From contig NZ_QGNY01000007.1 of assembly GCF_003173575.1 (NCBI RefSeq), positions 186,001-250,000 of the forward strand: DNA of 64,000 nucleotides, read 5' to 3'. Positions 36,880 to 45,910 of this stretch are shown here, piece after piece. Each line of letters opens with the position of its first letter. The first letter of the stretch is position 1. The notes under the pieces were generated by a model, which saw only the letters and a list, made by a program, of their open reading frames with translations, was not told the origin of the DNA and made no database searches. Source of the stretch: Pedobacter paludis. Lineage in GTDB: Bacteria; Bacteroidota; Bacteroidia; Sphingobacteriales; Sphingobacteriaceae. The translations under genes and the position numbers were made by a program.

Positions 36880-38841
36880 ATGGCCAAGAAAGTGCTCATC
36901 GTTGAAGATGAATATGTAGTTGCAAATAACCTTCGTTTAATATTATCAAAAGCAGGTTACAGCATAATCGGCATTGCGATATCTGTAGAGGATGCCCTGG
37001 AGCAGATGCATAAGCAGAAGCCTGATATTGTTTTACTCGATATCATGCTGAATGGCGAACGCTCAGGAATTGAGTTAGCAAAAACATTATCCGCACAGCA
37101 CATCGCTTTCGTTTATCTCTCCGCCAATTCTAACCAAACCATATTAGAGGAGGCGAAAAAAACAGATCCCTATGGTTTTTTGGTTAAGCCCTTTCGGGAA
37201 AAAGACCTGATTGTTACGCTGGATATTGCATGGTACCGACAGAAAAATAATGTTGAGGCAAGGCTTTTACAAGAAGCATCATTACAAAAACAATTATTGG
37301 ATATTAGTAACCGAAAATCTGAGGCGAAGCAAAAATTATTGGAGGTTTGTCAGGCAATTAGGACCTTTATCCCTTTTGATTTGATTGCTACGCGGGCTAA
37401 TTCAGATAGCGGATATGCAAATTGCGGATACTTAAGGACAGGTTTCAACGAATACGAGCTAATTGTTGAAAGTGAGCTGTTAGAAGCGCTAAATCCAAAA
37501 CAATCTTTGCTCAGAAAAACCTTTAGCACCCTTAAGGAATCAGCGACCCTTCCGCATATCTCAGAGGATATAGAGATTAACCAAAATTCCACAATAGCAA
37601 CCGATAGGATCTGGATGGATTATTTCAAAATGGAGTCTAACCTAATCTTCCGATTGAAGATTGGTAACGGGACCGAATTCTTCTACAGTTTCTATAGCCG
37701 GCAAAGAGATCTATATACGCAAAAGCACGCAGGTGTTCTAAAACTTTTCACAAAATGCCTGACTAATGTTACCGAGAAAATGGTTTTCCATGTAACCGCT
37801 CCACATACTGGAAATAGTCAGGACATTAATGATGAGATAAAAGTATTTGAGCGTCAAGAGTTTAATGGTATAATTGGCCGCCATTCTCTGTTGCTCGCTG
37901 CGCTGGATCTTACCATTCAGGTTGCGCCATACAATACCTCGGTTTTGATACTCGGTGAAAGTGGTACAGGTAAAGAGAAAATTGCACGTGCCGTTCACCA
38001 GTTATCACCACGAAAAGATCAGCCTTTCATTCAGGTAAATTGCGGAGCAATACCATCCACACTTATTGAATCGGAACTCTTCGGTCACGAAATGGGTGCA
38101 TTTACGGGTGCAACGGAAAAAAGAAAAGGAAAGTTTGAACTTGCAAGCGGCGGAACAATTTTTTTAGATGAGATTGGAGAACTTCCATTAGATATGCAGG
38201 TGAAACTACTTAGGGTACTGCAGGAAAAAGAGGTCAGTGCTGTTGGAGGCAACGCCCCCTTTAAAGTTGACGTTCGCGTGGTTGCCGCTACCAACAGAAA
38301 TCTGGAGAAAGAAGTGGCAGAGGGGAAATTCAGGCTAGACTTATATTATCGGTTGAACATATTTCCAATAACCATTGTTCCATTAAGGGAGCGTAAGAGT
38401 GATATTCCGGCCCTAGTGAATTTCTTTGTTAATAAATTTTGTCAAGAATTCAATAAGCCAATCCCCGAAATCGAAGCAGCAATGATGGAGCAGTTGTTTG
38501 GATACCAGTGGCCAGGGAATGTAAGGGAACTGGAAAACATAATAGAGCGTTCTGTTATCTTAAATGAGGGAACAAGTAAATTAAATTTAAAGCAGCCTCT
38601 TACTGACATTCTGAAAAACAACCCACCTAATGTTGCAATCGAGTCATTGGATGATGTGAAGCAGATACAGATGGAGACCGAACGTGCCCATTTAATATCT
38701 GTGCTGATGATAGCCAGGGGAAGAATCAGGGGGCAAAATGGGGCTGCAGAATTGCTTAAAATTAAGCCTACCACATTGGAATCAAAATTATTAAAATTAA
38801 ATATTCGAAGACAGGATTATTTCCCGCCCCAGGAATCTTAA
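36880..38841 (+). CDS. Sigma-54-dependent response regulator (REC-GAF-like-AAA+-Fis)
   Basis: 653 residues. Residues 1-125: receiver with VEDE, phospho-Asp 54 (VLLDIMLNGE) and KPF. The middle part (about 140-315) resembles a GAF sensor. From about 330 it has the sigma-54 AAA+ domain with Walker A GESGTGKE (359-366), the GAFTGA loop (406-411) intact, FLDEIGELP (Walker B) and arginine finger FRLDLYYRL. The C-terminus carries a Fis-type helix-turn-helix (GAAELLKIKPTTLESKL). It activates RpoN promoters on phosphorylation by the kinase encoded just upstream. An intact GAFTGA supports true sigma-54 contact. Confidence 0.95.
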   Translation: MAKKVLIVEDEYVVANNLRLILSKAGYSIIGIAISVEDALEQMHKQKPDIVLLDIMLNGERSGIELAKTLSAQHIAFVYLSANSNQTILEEAKKTDPYGFLVKPFREKDLIVTLDIAWYRQKNNVEARLLQEASLQKQLLDISNRKSEAKQKLLEVCQAIRTFIPFDLIATRANSDSGYANCGYLRTGFNEYELIVESELLEALNPKQSLLRKTFSTLKESATLPHISEDIEINQNSTIATDRIWMDYFKMESNLIFRLKIGNGTEFFYSFYSRQRDLYTQKHAGVLKLFTKCLTNVTEKMVFHVTAPHTGNSQDINDEIKVFERQEFNGIIGRHSLLLAALDLTIQVAPYNTSVLILGESGTGKEKIARAVHQLSPRKDQPFIQVNCGAIPSTLIESELFGHEMGAFTGATEKRKGKFELASGGTIFLDEIGELPLDMQVKLLRVLQEKEVSAVGGNAPFKVDVRVVAATNRNLEKEVAEGKFRLDLYYRLNIFPITIVPLRERKSDIPALVNFFVNKFCQEFNKPIPEIEAAMMEQLFGYQWPGNVRELENIIERSVILNEGTSKLNLKQPLTDILKNNPPNVAIESLDDVKQIQMETERAHLISVLMIARGRIRGQNGAAELLKIKPTTLESKLLKLNIRRQDYFPPQES

Positions 38842-38997
38842 TATTTAACCTTTGTACAAGAGAACACAAAATCTGTAATTTATAACAAATGCACAATCAT
38901 AAAAATTAACTAGACGTAAATTCAAATCTTACTCTTTTCAAAAATGGAAGGCTACTTTCAGTTATACATATAAAAATCAAGAAGCAACTTGGTCTAG

Positions 38998-41313
38998 CTA
39001 CATCTCCAGTGTTTCCTGTTTCCCTGCAAGTTCATTAGCTAAAGTACCAAATTCAATTTGTGAAGAAGCCTTTAATGGAAATTTCAGGAATATGGTCAGT
39101 CCGTTTTGATTCTTGATGCTAAACGATCCGCCAAGTTGTGCTGTCAATCCTTCCAAAAGGTTTATTCCAAGTGTATTTGCGTTGGGCAAGCTAAAATTCA
39201 TGGGCAATCCTATACCATTGTCACTAATTTCCACTTCTACGAACAGATTTACTTTTTTAACGCAAATCGTTATGATGCCCTTTTGGTGATTTGGAAAGGC
39301 ATATTTCAAAGCGTTAGTTACAGTTTCATTTAGGATTATACCTATCGGGATTGCCTGTGAAACATCAAGCATGAAATCCTCAATATCACATAATATCTCG
39401 ATGTTATCAAAATCATTGTCCAGGAAGTCATATAACGAATCAACCAGTTCATTGATGTATAGAAATAAACTGATTTGCGTAATATTATCTGATTTATATA
39501 ACTGGTCATGGATAAGTGCAATCGATCGAACCCTGCTTTGACTATCCAAAATAGCCTGCTGTGCGCTTTCGCTAGACAGATAAACAGATTTCGAAGCCAG
39601 CAGGTTCATTACAATCTGTAAGTTATTCTTAACCCGATGATTCACTTCCTTCAAAAGCAAATCCTTCTCTCCAAGAAGCTGATTCTTGTATGATACCAGA
39701 TGTTTAAGAGAATCATTTTGCTTGTCGATCTCCAATTTTTGCGACAATAACATGGCATTGCTCCTCTGCTTTAACCGGTACCTGCTAAAGATCAGCGCAG
39801 TAAAAATCAATAGCACAATTATTCCACCAATGGTTACGCGTTGAATAAGTTCATTGCGTTTCATTTTGATATCATTGATTAGCGCATCTTTGGTAAGCAT
39901 TTCAATATGTCGATTTCTCTCTATTGCTGCATTTTCAATATGCAACAGGGATATCTGATACGCTTTTGAAACATTATCAATCGAATCTTTTATTGCTTTT
40001 TCTTTTTGGAAATGCAATAGAGCAGATTTTTTATCTCCTTTTAGTGAAACCAGCTGATAGTATCGATATTCGGCGGTCTGAATACCTTTGGCATAATTTA
40101 CCTTGTGTGCCAATTGCGCATGTAACGCTGTATGTTTATAAGCCTTGTTTACTTTCCCCGTCTCGGAATAATAATAAGCGAGTACATTATGAACATTCAT
40201 TATTTGTTGAATGTTTTCCGGATAGATTTTTGGCAATAGGCCTTCCAGTTCGTTTACATATTCTTTAGCCTGCTCAAACTGTTTAGCATAAGCCAATGTA
40301 TTGATGTACTCAATTTTGAGTGCTATATTTTTTAAAAACCCGCCCGGACGCCCTTTCATTTCATCAAGTATAGCCAATGCTTTTGGAATTTGGTTGGTGT
40401 GGGTATATGCCGAGGCAAGCTGGTAAGCCCCTGCACGTACAAATCCTTCATCATTATATTTTTTGGCCATGCTGACCACCTCTTTTGAATAGTGTATGGA
40501 TCGGTAATAATCCAGCTTCTTTATATAACTAGAGGCGATAGTTAAATTGATAACACATACTTGCGTAGTGGTATCCTTAACCTTTCTGGCAGTTTCACGG
40601 GCCAGCAAAGTATATTTTAAAGCGTTTTCATAGTCTCCCAATCTAAAGGAGTTTCTGCCAATATTCCAGTAAATCCCCTCTACCGTTCTCAAGCTTACTC
40701 CTTTTCCCAGATTCAACGCTTCAAAAAGGAATCTAAGGGCTTCTGTAGTCCGATCGGCCTGAAAGAGCATATCCGCGTTTACCGTTAACATATCCGCAAG
40801 GGAGTGGAAGTTTTTATTTTTCCTGAAGATCGCAATAGCTTTATCGTTATACCATATTCGGGTGCGAAGTTCGGCAGGTGAATTTGGACTAAACTGCTTG
40901 GATAGCATATGATATGACCTTGCCTCACCATCGCTATTGTTATTTTGGCGAGAAAATGAAAGGGCGCTTTCTGCTAATTTTACAGCCGCTTTACCATCCC
41001 CTTTATCATATAAGGTTTCCACCCTCAACAACATAGAATTAATAATCCCGAAATGGTAATTAAGCTTTCGGCTAAGCGCTTGGGCTTCGTTAGCAAACTT
41101 AATCGCCGAATCTACGTCCTTAGGTCCCTTTGCGCCTTTCAATAACATTAAATGCCCAATGGCAAGCTGCAATTTCACCTTGGTAGTATCCTCCTTGCTC
41201 GTAATGAGTTTTTGCCTCAAGACCGGCATGGGTAACTCATCCAGACGACTCGTCTGGGCATGTACGCACATTGCCGATAAAGAAAGGATTATATATAAAA
41301 TCGAATGTTTCAT
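38998..41313 (-). CDS. TPR-containing sensor histidine kinase (paralogue of 34600)
   Basis: The start at 41313 (MKHSILYIILSLSAMCVHAQ) gives a proper signal peptide; an ATG at 41358 would precede it with 15 odd residues. It has TPR-like repeats over about 400 residues, one membrane segment (VTIGGIIVLLIFTALIF), LLKEVNHRVKNNLQIVMNLL (HisKA_2 phospho-His), NETVTNALKYAFPN and DNGIGLP. It matches the kinase at 34600 along its whole length (for example ELPMPVLRQKL versus ELPVSELKKRL). It is convergent with the regulator at 36880 and has no receiver partner of its own nearby. Confidence 0.93.
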   Translation of the reverse strand: MKHSILYIILSLSAMCVHAQTSRLDELPMPVLRQKLITSKEDTTKVKLQLAIGHLMLLKGAKGPKDVDSAIKFANEAQALSRKLNYHFGIINSMLLRVETLYDKGDGKAAVKLAESALSFSRQNNNSDGEARSYHMLSKQFSPNSPAELRTRIWYNDKAIAIFRKNKNFHSLADMLTVNADMLFQADRTTEALRFLFEALNLGKGVSLRTVEGIYWNIGRNSFRLGDYENALKYTLLARETARKVKDTTTQVCVINLTIASSYIKKLDYYRSIHYSKEVVSMAKKYNDEGFVRAGAYQLASAYTHTNQIPKALAILDEMKGRPGGFLKNIALKIEYINTLAYAKQFEQAKEYVNELEGLLPKIYPENIQQIMNVHNVLAYYYSETGKVNKAYKHTALHAQLAHKVNYAKGIQTAEYRYYQLVSLKGDKKSALLHFQKEKAIKDSIDNVSKAYQISLLHIENAAIERNRHIEMLTKDALINDIKMKRNELIQRVTIGGIIVLLIFTALIFSRYRLKQRSNAMLLSQKLEIDKQNDSLKHLVSYKNQLLGEKDLLLKEVNHRVKNNLQIVMNLLASKSVYLSSESAQQAILDSQSRVRSIALIHDQLYKSDNITQISLFLYINELVDSLYDFLDNDFDNIEILCDIEDFMLDVSQAIPIGIILNETVTNALKYAFPNHQKGIITICVKKVNLFVEVEISDNGIGLPMNFSLPNANTLGINLLEGLTAQLGGSFSIKNQNGLTIFLKFPLKASSQIEFGTLANELAGKQETLEM

Positions 41314-41836
41314 ATAATTGGATTCAAGATTTCCTAAATTAACGTATAAATATATCAATAACCGTCAAGATTTTAAATATACACCTTGAAATACTCGGGG
41401 CCAAGACGAACATGTTAACCATATTTATTAGTCTTCGCTACCTGATTGAAAGTAATACAAGGCAACATACACCTACAACACCTTGATGAGGATGGGGATA
41501 TGTCGATAAACTGCAGGCAGATAAGCCCATCCCACTATAAATCAAATTTAATAAATCATTAAATGGCATTGGTTGATGAATTCGGCAATAAGAAATTACA
41601 CCATCTGAATTTTCCCATTAGGAAACCCTTCATTTAAAGAAAATAAAATAAAAGCCTAAAGGGATCAGCATCAACTGAGTTGGTAAACAAACAATTGAAT
41701 ATTGAAAAATTATAGGCTTAAATAATTGAGAACACACAAAAAACATGGATTACAATCGCTACGAGATTAAGGATTAACGATACCAAAAAGCTAAAACATC
41801 AACCATAAAAAGTTGAACAACGATTTCTAAAACATG

Positions 41837-41864
41837 AATAGCTAACAATTGATTGTTAGCTATT
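41837..41864. other. Perfect 12-bp stem-loop
   Basis: AATAGCTAACAA and TTGTTAGCTATT pair perfectly around TTGA, followed by TTAAAATT. No gene ends close by on either strand (the nearest, 38998-41313, starts more than 500 bp away), so it is an orphan hairpin located just before repeat copy B. Confidence 0.6.
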
Positions 41865-41870
41865 TAAAAT

Positions 41871-42040
41871 TGTACCCTCTCGGAGGAATACTTTGAACAC
41901 TTAAGTGCTTTCTTACAGGTTCTTGGGCCAATTATTGATGACTTAAAGAGCAAGGGATTTATATAAAAATCTAGTTTTTCGGAGAAGTGGCAACCGTTGC
42001 ACTAAAAATTTAGAACACAAAAACTTGGCAAATATGAATG
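41871..42040 (+). repeat. Diverged intergenic repeat, copy B
   Basis: Same order of conserved blocks as copy A at 3541-3700 (see there). In copy B an open stretch reads SAFLQVLGPIIDDLKSKGFI before a TAA, reminiscent of the C-terminal end of a helical protein, but no family is recognised. Preceded by a perfect hairpin at 41837-41864. Confidence 0.6.
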
Positions 42041-42234
42041 AGAATAGTTTTGCTTTTTTTCGTTGACAAGGACGAACAAATGAATTCGACTGGAGATTCC
42101 GCTAGGATTATTCAAGTCATTTCGGAACTCAAGATCAGAAAACCAAAATGTGAGTAAAAGGTTATATCCGATTCTTTGAACTATCCTTGCGACAATGAGT
42201 TTACCAATGCGCATCACCTCTATGTTCGACATAA

Positions 42235-42390
42235 CTCTAATAAACTCACCAGACACGAACTGGATAAACCGAAGTAGATTGACCCCGTCTCGCCAGTTAA
42301 AAATATATTAAAACACACTATTTTCAAAGCATTTACAAATCATTAAAATCTGGTGCAAAGGGGTCAAATAAATTGGTTTGTGCACCATGA
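42235..42390. mobile_element. Possible IS21-type terminal-repeat remnant
   Basis: On the minus strand around 42256-42292 the pattern is GGCGAGACGGGGTCAA followed by CTTCGGTTTATCCAGTT. On the plus strand at 42351-42387 it is TGGTGCAAAGGGGTCAAA followed by AAATTGGTTTGTGCACCA. Inverted GGGGTCAA-centred blocks followed by a GGTTT-like core resemble multiple terminal repeats of IS21-family elements in Bacteroidota, from memory of the family. No transposase gene remains. The second block also forms a hairpin (TGGTGCA/TGCACCA) and could end adhP transcription. Confidence 0.35.
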
Positions 42391-42400
42391 ACATATAATT

Positions 42401-43435
42401 CTATTCTTTTGCTATTTCCAGTACGATCCGTCCACTGATATCTCCCTTTTTCATATTGTCAAATACCTGATTGATGTCTTCCAACTTTGCGGTATGGATA
42501 CATGCATGGACTTTTCCGTCAACGGCAAAATCAATGGCTTCCTGCATATCTTTCCGGGTACCGACAATGGACCCCCTGACTGTGAGTCTTTTCAGAACCG
42601 TTTCAAAGATAGGAAGATCAAAGCTACCAGGCGGAAGCCCATTAAGGGAAAGGGTTCCTTTTTTTCTGAGCGCGGAAAGGCCTTGCGAAAAAGCGATAGG
42701 AGATACCGCGGTAACAAGCACCCCGTGCATGCCCCCTGTCTGCTTCTGCAGAACTGCACCTGGATCCTCTTCGCTGGCGTTGACAGTGAGATCAGCACCA
42801 AGCTTTCTTGCCAGTTCCAGTTTATCATCCGCAACATCGATTGCAGCGACCTGAAAACCCATTGCCTTGGCGTATTGAACGGCAAGATGTCCAAGCCCGC
42901 CGATGCCTGAAATCGCAACCCATTCCCCTGGCTTGGCATCAGTTTCTTTAAGCCCCTTATAGACCGTTACCCCTGCGCAGATGATGGGCGCCATTTCAGA
43001 GAAATTAATATAGGAAGGAAACCTGGCTACATAGCGGCTATCTGCGACCACATATTCGGCAAAGCCACCGTCTACACTATAGCCGCCATTCTGCTGGTCA
43101 TCACAAAGGGTTTCCCACCCGGTAATGCAAAATTCGCAACATCCGCAGGCACTAAAAAGCCATGGTACGCCCACAACATCACCTTCTTTCATATTCTTTA
43201 CACCATGCCCCAAGGCTGCTACTATCCCTATGGCCTCATGGCCTGGAATAAGTGGCATCTTGGCCTTTACTGGCCAGTCGCCGCTACAGGCATGGAGATC
43301 GGTATGGCAAACCCCGCAGGCAAGCACTTTTACCAATATCTGATATTCTCCAGGTTCTTTGACCTTGACCTGCTCAATCTGTAAGGGCGATCCAAAACTG
43401 TGGATCACGGCGGCTTTCATTGTTTTTGGAATCAT
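42401..43435 (-). CDS. adhP: Zinc-dependent alcohol dehydrogenase AdhP
   Basis: 344 residues. Catalytic zinc ligands in GVCHTDLHACSGDWP and GHEAIGIV. Structural zinc in ACGCCEFCITGWETLC (four Cys), followed by QQNGGYSVDGGFAEYVV. Rossmann motif GIGGLGHLAVQYAKAMG. It interconverts ethanol/acetaldehyde and related primary alcohols with NAD. The USP gene ends 26 bp upstream on the same strand, so the two are probably co-transcribed. This pairing of ADH with USP fits a fermentative or oxygen-limitation response. Confidence 0.95.
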   Translation of the reverse strand: MIPKTMKAAVIHSFGSPLQIEQVKVKEPGEYQILVKVLACGVCHTDLHACSGDWPVKAKMPLIPGHEAIGIVAALGHGVKNMKEGDVVGVPWLFSACGCCEFCITGWETLCDDQQNGGYSVDGGFAEYVVADSRYVARFPSYINFSEMAPIICAGVTVYKGLKETDAKPGEWVAISGIGGLGHLAVQYAKAMGFQVAAIDVADDKLELARKLGADLTVNASEEDPGAVLQKQTGGMHGVLVTAVSPIAFSQGLSALRKKGTLSLNGLPPGSFDLPIFETVLKRLTVRGSIVGTRKDMQEAIDFAVDGKVHACIHTAKLEDINQVFDNMKKGDISGRIVLEIAKE

Positions 43436-43461
43436 TTTAAATATATTTAGTCTAGAGATTT

Positions 43462-44331
43462 TTAACAGACAACGGCCTTGTAGCCCTGAGGAAATACGAG
43501 CAACGGGAGTTCGGTAAGCCTGGCCATTTTTTGGCTATGGCTACCCTTTAGCACCCTGTCGAGAAAATCATGCGGACGATGAATCATGGCGAGGCAATCT
43601 ACTTGCCCGTGTTCACTAAGCCATTCCAGTCCTCCCTCGACATCCTTATTGTATACATTTTTATAATAGATCTTATCGTAGTTGATCTCGGTCTTAAGCT
43701 GGGCAATAAAGTCATTGATCTTTCCTGTTCTTTCGGGCCCCGCCCCATTCTCGACAACGTGGACGATAAGCAGTTCTGCATTGAATGCTGCCGCAAGCCC
43801 CGCCAGGGACTGAATGGCCTCGAAATCCGCAGTGCTCAAATCGGTTGCGAACGCGATCTTAGTAAGGGTGCTGAATTTTACACTTTTCGGTATGAGCATC
43901 AAGGGTAGCTGCCCAGTATCTATCATGTCCCTGGTACTGCTGCCCAGAAAAAACCTCCGCATATCCCCGGCACCGGAAAGTCCCATCACTGCCAGATTAA
44001 CCCTGGCGGTCAGAACTGCTCCACGCACTAAATCCGAGAGATCACCAACCTCTGCTTTTACAGAAACTTTGGGAAACGCATTATCGGGGAGACCGCTGGT
44101 ATCAACGATCAGATTGGCATAGTCCTTCAGCGCTCTTTTGCTCTGAGTAATGACCGAATCATAATCCATTGGCCAGACCATTCCCCCGGGGATGGGCTCC
44201 GTGAGTGGAACAGTAATGGCATTGCAAAGTATCAGGTTAGCCTTAACCCTTTTTGCAAGTTCGAATGCATAACGTGACGCATTTTCAGCAGATTCTGAAA
44301 AATCGGTCAAAGCAAGTATTGTTTTCATCAT
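43462..44331 (-). CDS. Tandem universal stress protein
   Basis: 289 residues with two UspA folds (residues 1-145 and 150-289). The first begins ILALTDFSESAENASRYAFELA and contains the ATP-binding pattern GLSGAGDMRRFFLGSS (G-x2-G-x9-G-S). The second (KIAFATDLSTADFEAI) lacks it and ends LLVFPQGYK. The family helps survival under energy or oxygen stress; its molecular mechanism is poorly known. It is upstream of adhP, with an FNR-like palindrome about 90 bp upstream at 44417-44428. Confidence 0.93.
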   Translation of the reverse strand: MMKTILALTDFSESAENASRYAFELAKRVKANLILCNAITVPLTEPIPGGMVWPMDYDSVITQSKRALKDYANLIVDTSGLPDNAFPKVSVKAEVGDLSDLVRGAVLTARVNLAVMGLSGAGDMRRFFLGSSTRDMIDTGQLPLMLIPKSVKFSTLTKIAFATDLSTADFEAIQSLAGLAAAFNAELLIVHVVENGAGPERTGKINDFIAQLKTEINYDKIYYKNVYNKDVEGGLEWLSEHGQVDCLAMIHRPHDFLDRVLKGSHSQKMARLTELPLLVFPQGYKAVVC

Positions 44332-44416
44332 TTTTGCAATTAATCAGTTTTACCACTGGACATTATGCCCAGAAGACATTATGTTCCAAGATCTGGATTT
44401 CTGAGGTTTGTGCCAA

Positions 44417-44428
44417 TGATCGTTGTCA
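44417..44428. promoter_or_regulatory. FNR/CRP-like operator, TGATCGTTGTCA
   Basis: Palindrome ATGAT-CGTT-GTCAT about 90 bp upstream of the USP-adhP pair. Same TGAY-N4-RTCA form as six other sites in this cluster (see findings). Between the site and the gene lie two direct copies of GACATTATG (44359 and 44375). Confidence 0.5.
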
Positions 44429-44580
44429 TCTCAGTAAATACTCCTGATCATTATTTAATAAATTGTGCAGAAATTATCCTTAGCATGTCAATTGAAAACC
44501 GAGAACACGAAAGCTGATTCCCAGGTTTCCCGGATCTATTCTTTAGATTATAGCCACGTTCAAGTTTTTCTCGGAAAATA

Positions 44581-45882
44581 TCATTTGAAAACAGTATAAA
44601 ACATTGCAATCGACGCTCCTGCTACAGCTAAAAAAGTGACTATTAGAAGTATATTGGAAAACCAGCCATTTTTATATTCTTTCATTATTTTATCTTTTCT
44701 AGCGATATTAAAAATCAGAAACAATAGCGGGACTGCTGCAACTCCGTTCAAAACTGCGGCGTAGATCAGCGCCTTGACCGGATCTACGCCAACAAAATTC
44801 ATCACCAGACCAATAATCGTAGCTGCGCAGATTGTTGCATAGAAAGCCGGTGCCCTCTTCAGTTTTTGGTTCAATCCCGATTTCCATTCAAATGCCTCAC
44901 ACACGGCATATGCAGCTGAGCCGGAGAGTATCGGTATTGCCAACAAACCCAGACCAATGATACCAAAAGAAAAAATCAGCTTGGCTAACAAACCTGCATG
45001 GGGAAAACTGTGAACAAGGGGCTCTATGGCTTTTGCCGCATCTGCAGCAGTTTTAATATCTTTAACACCACTGGTATGAAGCACGGTTGCACTTACAATT
45101 ATTATACTCCAGGTCGTAAATTCTGAAAAAAGCATACCCACAGTATTGTCAATACGCATGCGCCTGATCTGGGCCCAGCTAACCTGGCGGCCCCTCTTTA
45201 AGACCCTCTCCCGCTGTTTCTGCTCTTCGACTTCCTGTGATGCTTCCCAGAAAAACATGTATGGCGAGATAGTGGTCCCCAATACGCCGGTAATGATAAA
45301 CAGAAAAGTGAAAGAAAACTCAAAGTGCGGTATTATGGTAGCCTTAAAAATAATTGTCCATGGCTGATTGATGATGAGCATAGTAAACGGATAGGCAATT
45401 AGGGCAAGGGCTAGCCATTTCAGTATCTTGGAATATAACTTATATGAGGCAAATAACTCTAAAATAAGGATTATAGTAGTAAAAAGCAATGTTAGAATAA
45501 TAAAAGGCAATGGCAGCAGCAACTTCATCGCCGCTGCCATTGCCCCAATATCCGCACCAATGTTTATGGTATTGGCCACCACAACAAGTCCGACTACCAA
45601 AAGCAGTACTGTACGGCTATAATGATCCTTTATGACAGCAGATATCCCCTTTCCGGTGACCAGCCCTATCCGTGCACATGATTCCTGAACAGCTATCATA
45701 AAAGGCAGCATGTATAATGCCGTCCACAACTGACCATAACCGAACTGGGCTCCGGTCTGAGAATAGGTGGCAATTCCTGAAGGATCATCATCGGCGGCTC
45801 CAGTTACAAATCCCGGACCTAAAATTTCAAGCAAACGGCGGATTTTAGTCTTGCGTTTTTTGGGAGATAGTCCTTTATTCAT
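44581..45882 (-). CDS. Nramp-like divalent-metal transporter with non-canonical metal site
   Basis: 433 residues with about 11 hydrophobic segments in the LeuT-like Nramp order. Helix 1 carries DDDPSGIATYSQTGAQFG in place of the canonical DPGN; helix 6 carries GTTISPYMFFWEAS instead of the MPH motif, so the Met and His are missing. These changes resemble the Nramp-related branch that includes Mg2+ transporters rather than Mn/Fe transporters. It lies 28 bp after the P-type ATPase on the same strand, so both are likely one operon. The cargo ion is inferred, not shown. Confidence 0.88.
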   Translation of the reverse strand: MNKGLSPKKRKTKIRRLLEILGPGFVTGAADDDPSGIATYSQTGAQFGYGQLWTALYMLPFMIAVQESCARIGLVTGKGISAVIKDHYSRTVLLLVVGLVVVANTINIGADIGAMAAAMKLLLPLPFIILTLLFTTIILILELFASYKLYSKILKWLALALIAYPFTMLIINQPWTIIFKATIIPHFEFSFTFLFIITGVLGTTISPYMFFWEASQEVEEQKQRERVLKRGRQVSWAQIRRMRIDNTVGMLFSEFTTWSIIIVSATVLHTSGVKDIKTAADAAKAIEPLVHSFPHAGLLAKLIFSFGIIGLGLLAIPILSGSAAYAVCEAFEWKSGLNQKLKRAPAFYATICAATIIGLVMNFVGVDPVKALIYAAVLNGVAAVPLLFLIFNIARKDKIMKEYKNGWFSNILLIVTFLAVAGASIAMFYTVFK

Positions 45883-45910
45883 CTTATTTTATAACTCAAA
45901 ACGTTTATTT

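Larger units (their letters stand above)
41314..42400. other. Long intergenic region with repeat and possible IS remnants
   Basis: About 1.1 kb with no convincing gene. It contains the hairpin at 41837, repeat copy B (41871-42040) and, near 42.2-42.4 kb, IS21-like end motifs. An 84-codon reverse frame (42002-42256) overlaps these and has no recognised product. The left part (41.36-41.83 kb) is A/T-rich and featureless by eye. Confidence 0.45.

Noticed and set aside
42002..42256. 84-codon reverse frame in the repeat/IS-like spacer
   Set aside because: Overlaps the non-coding repeat and IS-like motifs and has no recognised features.
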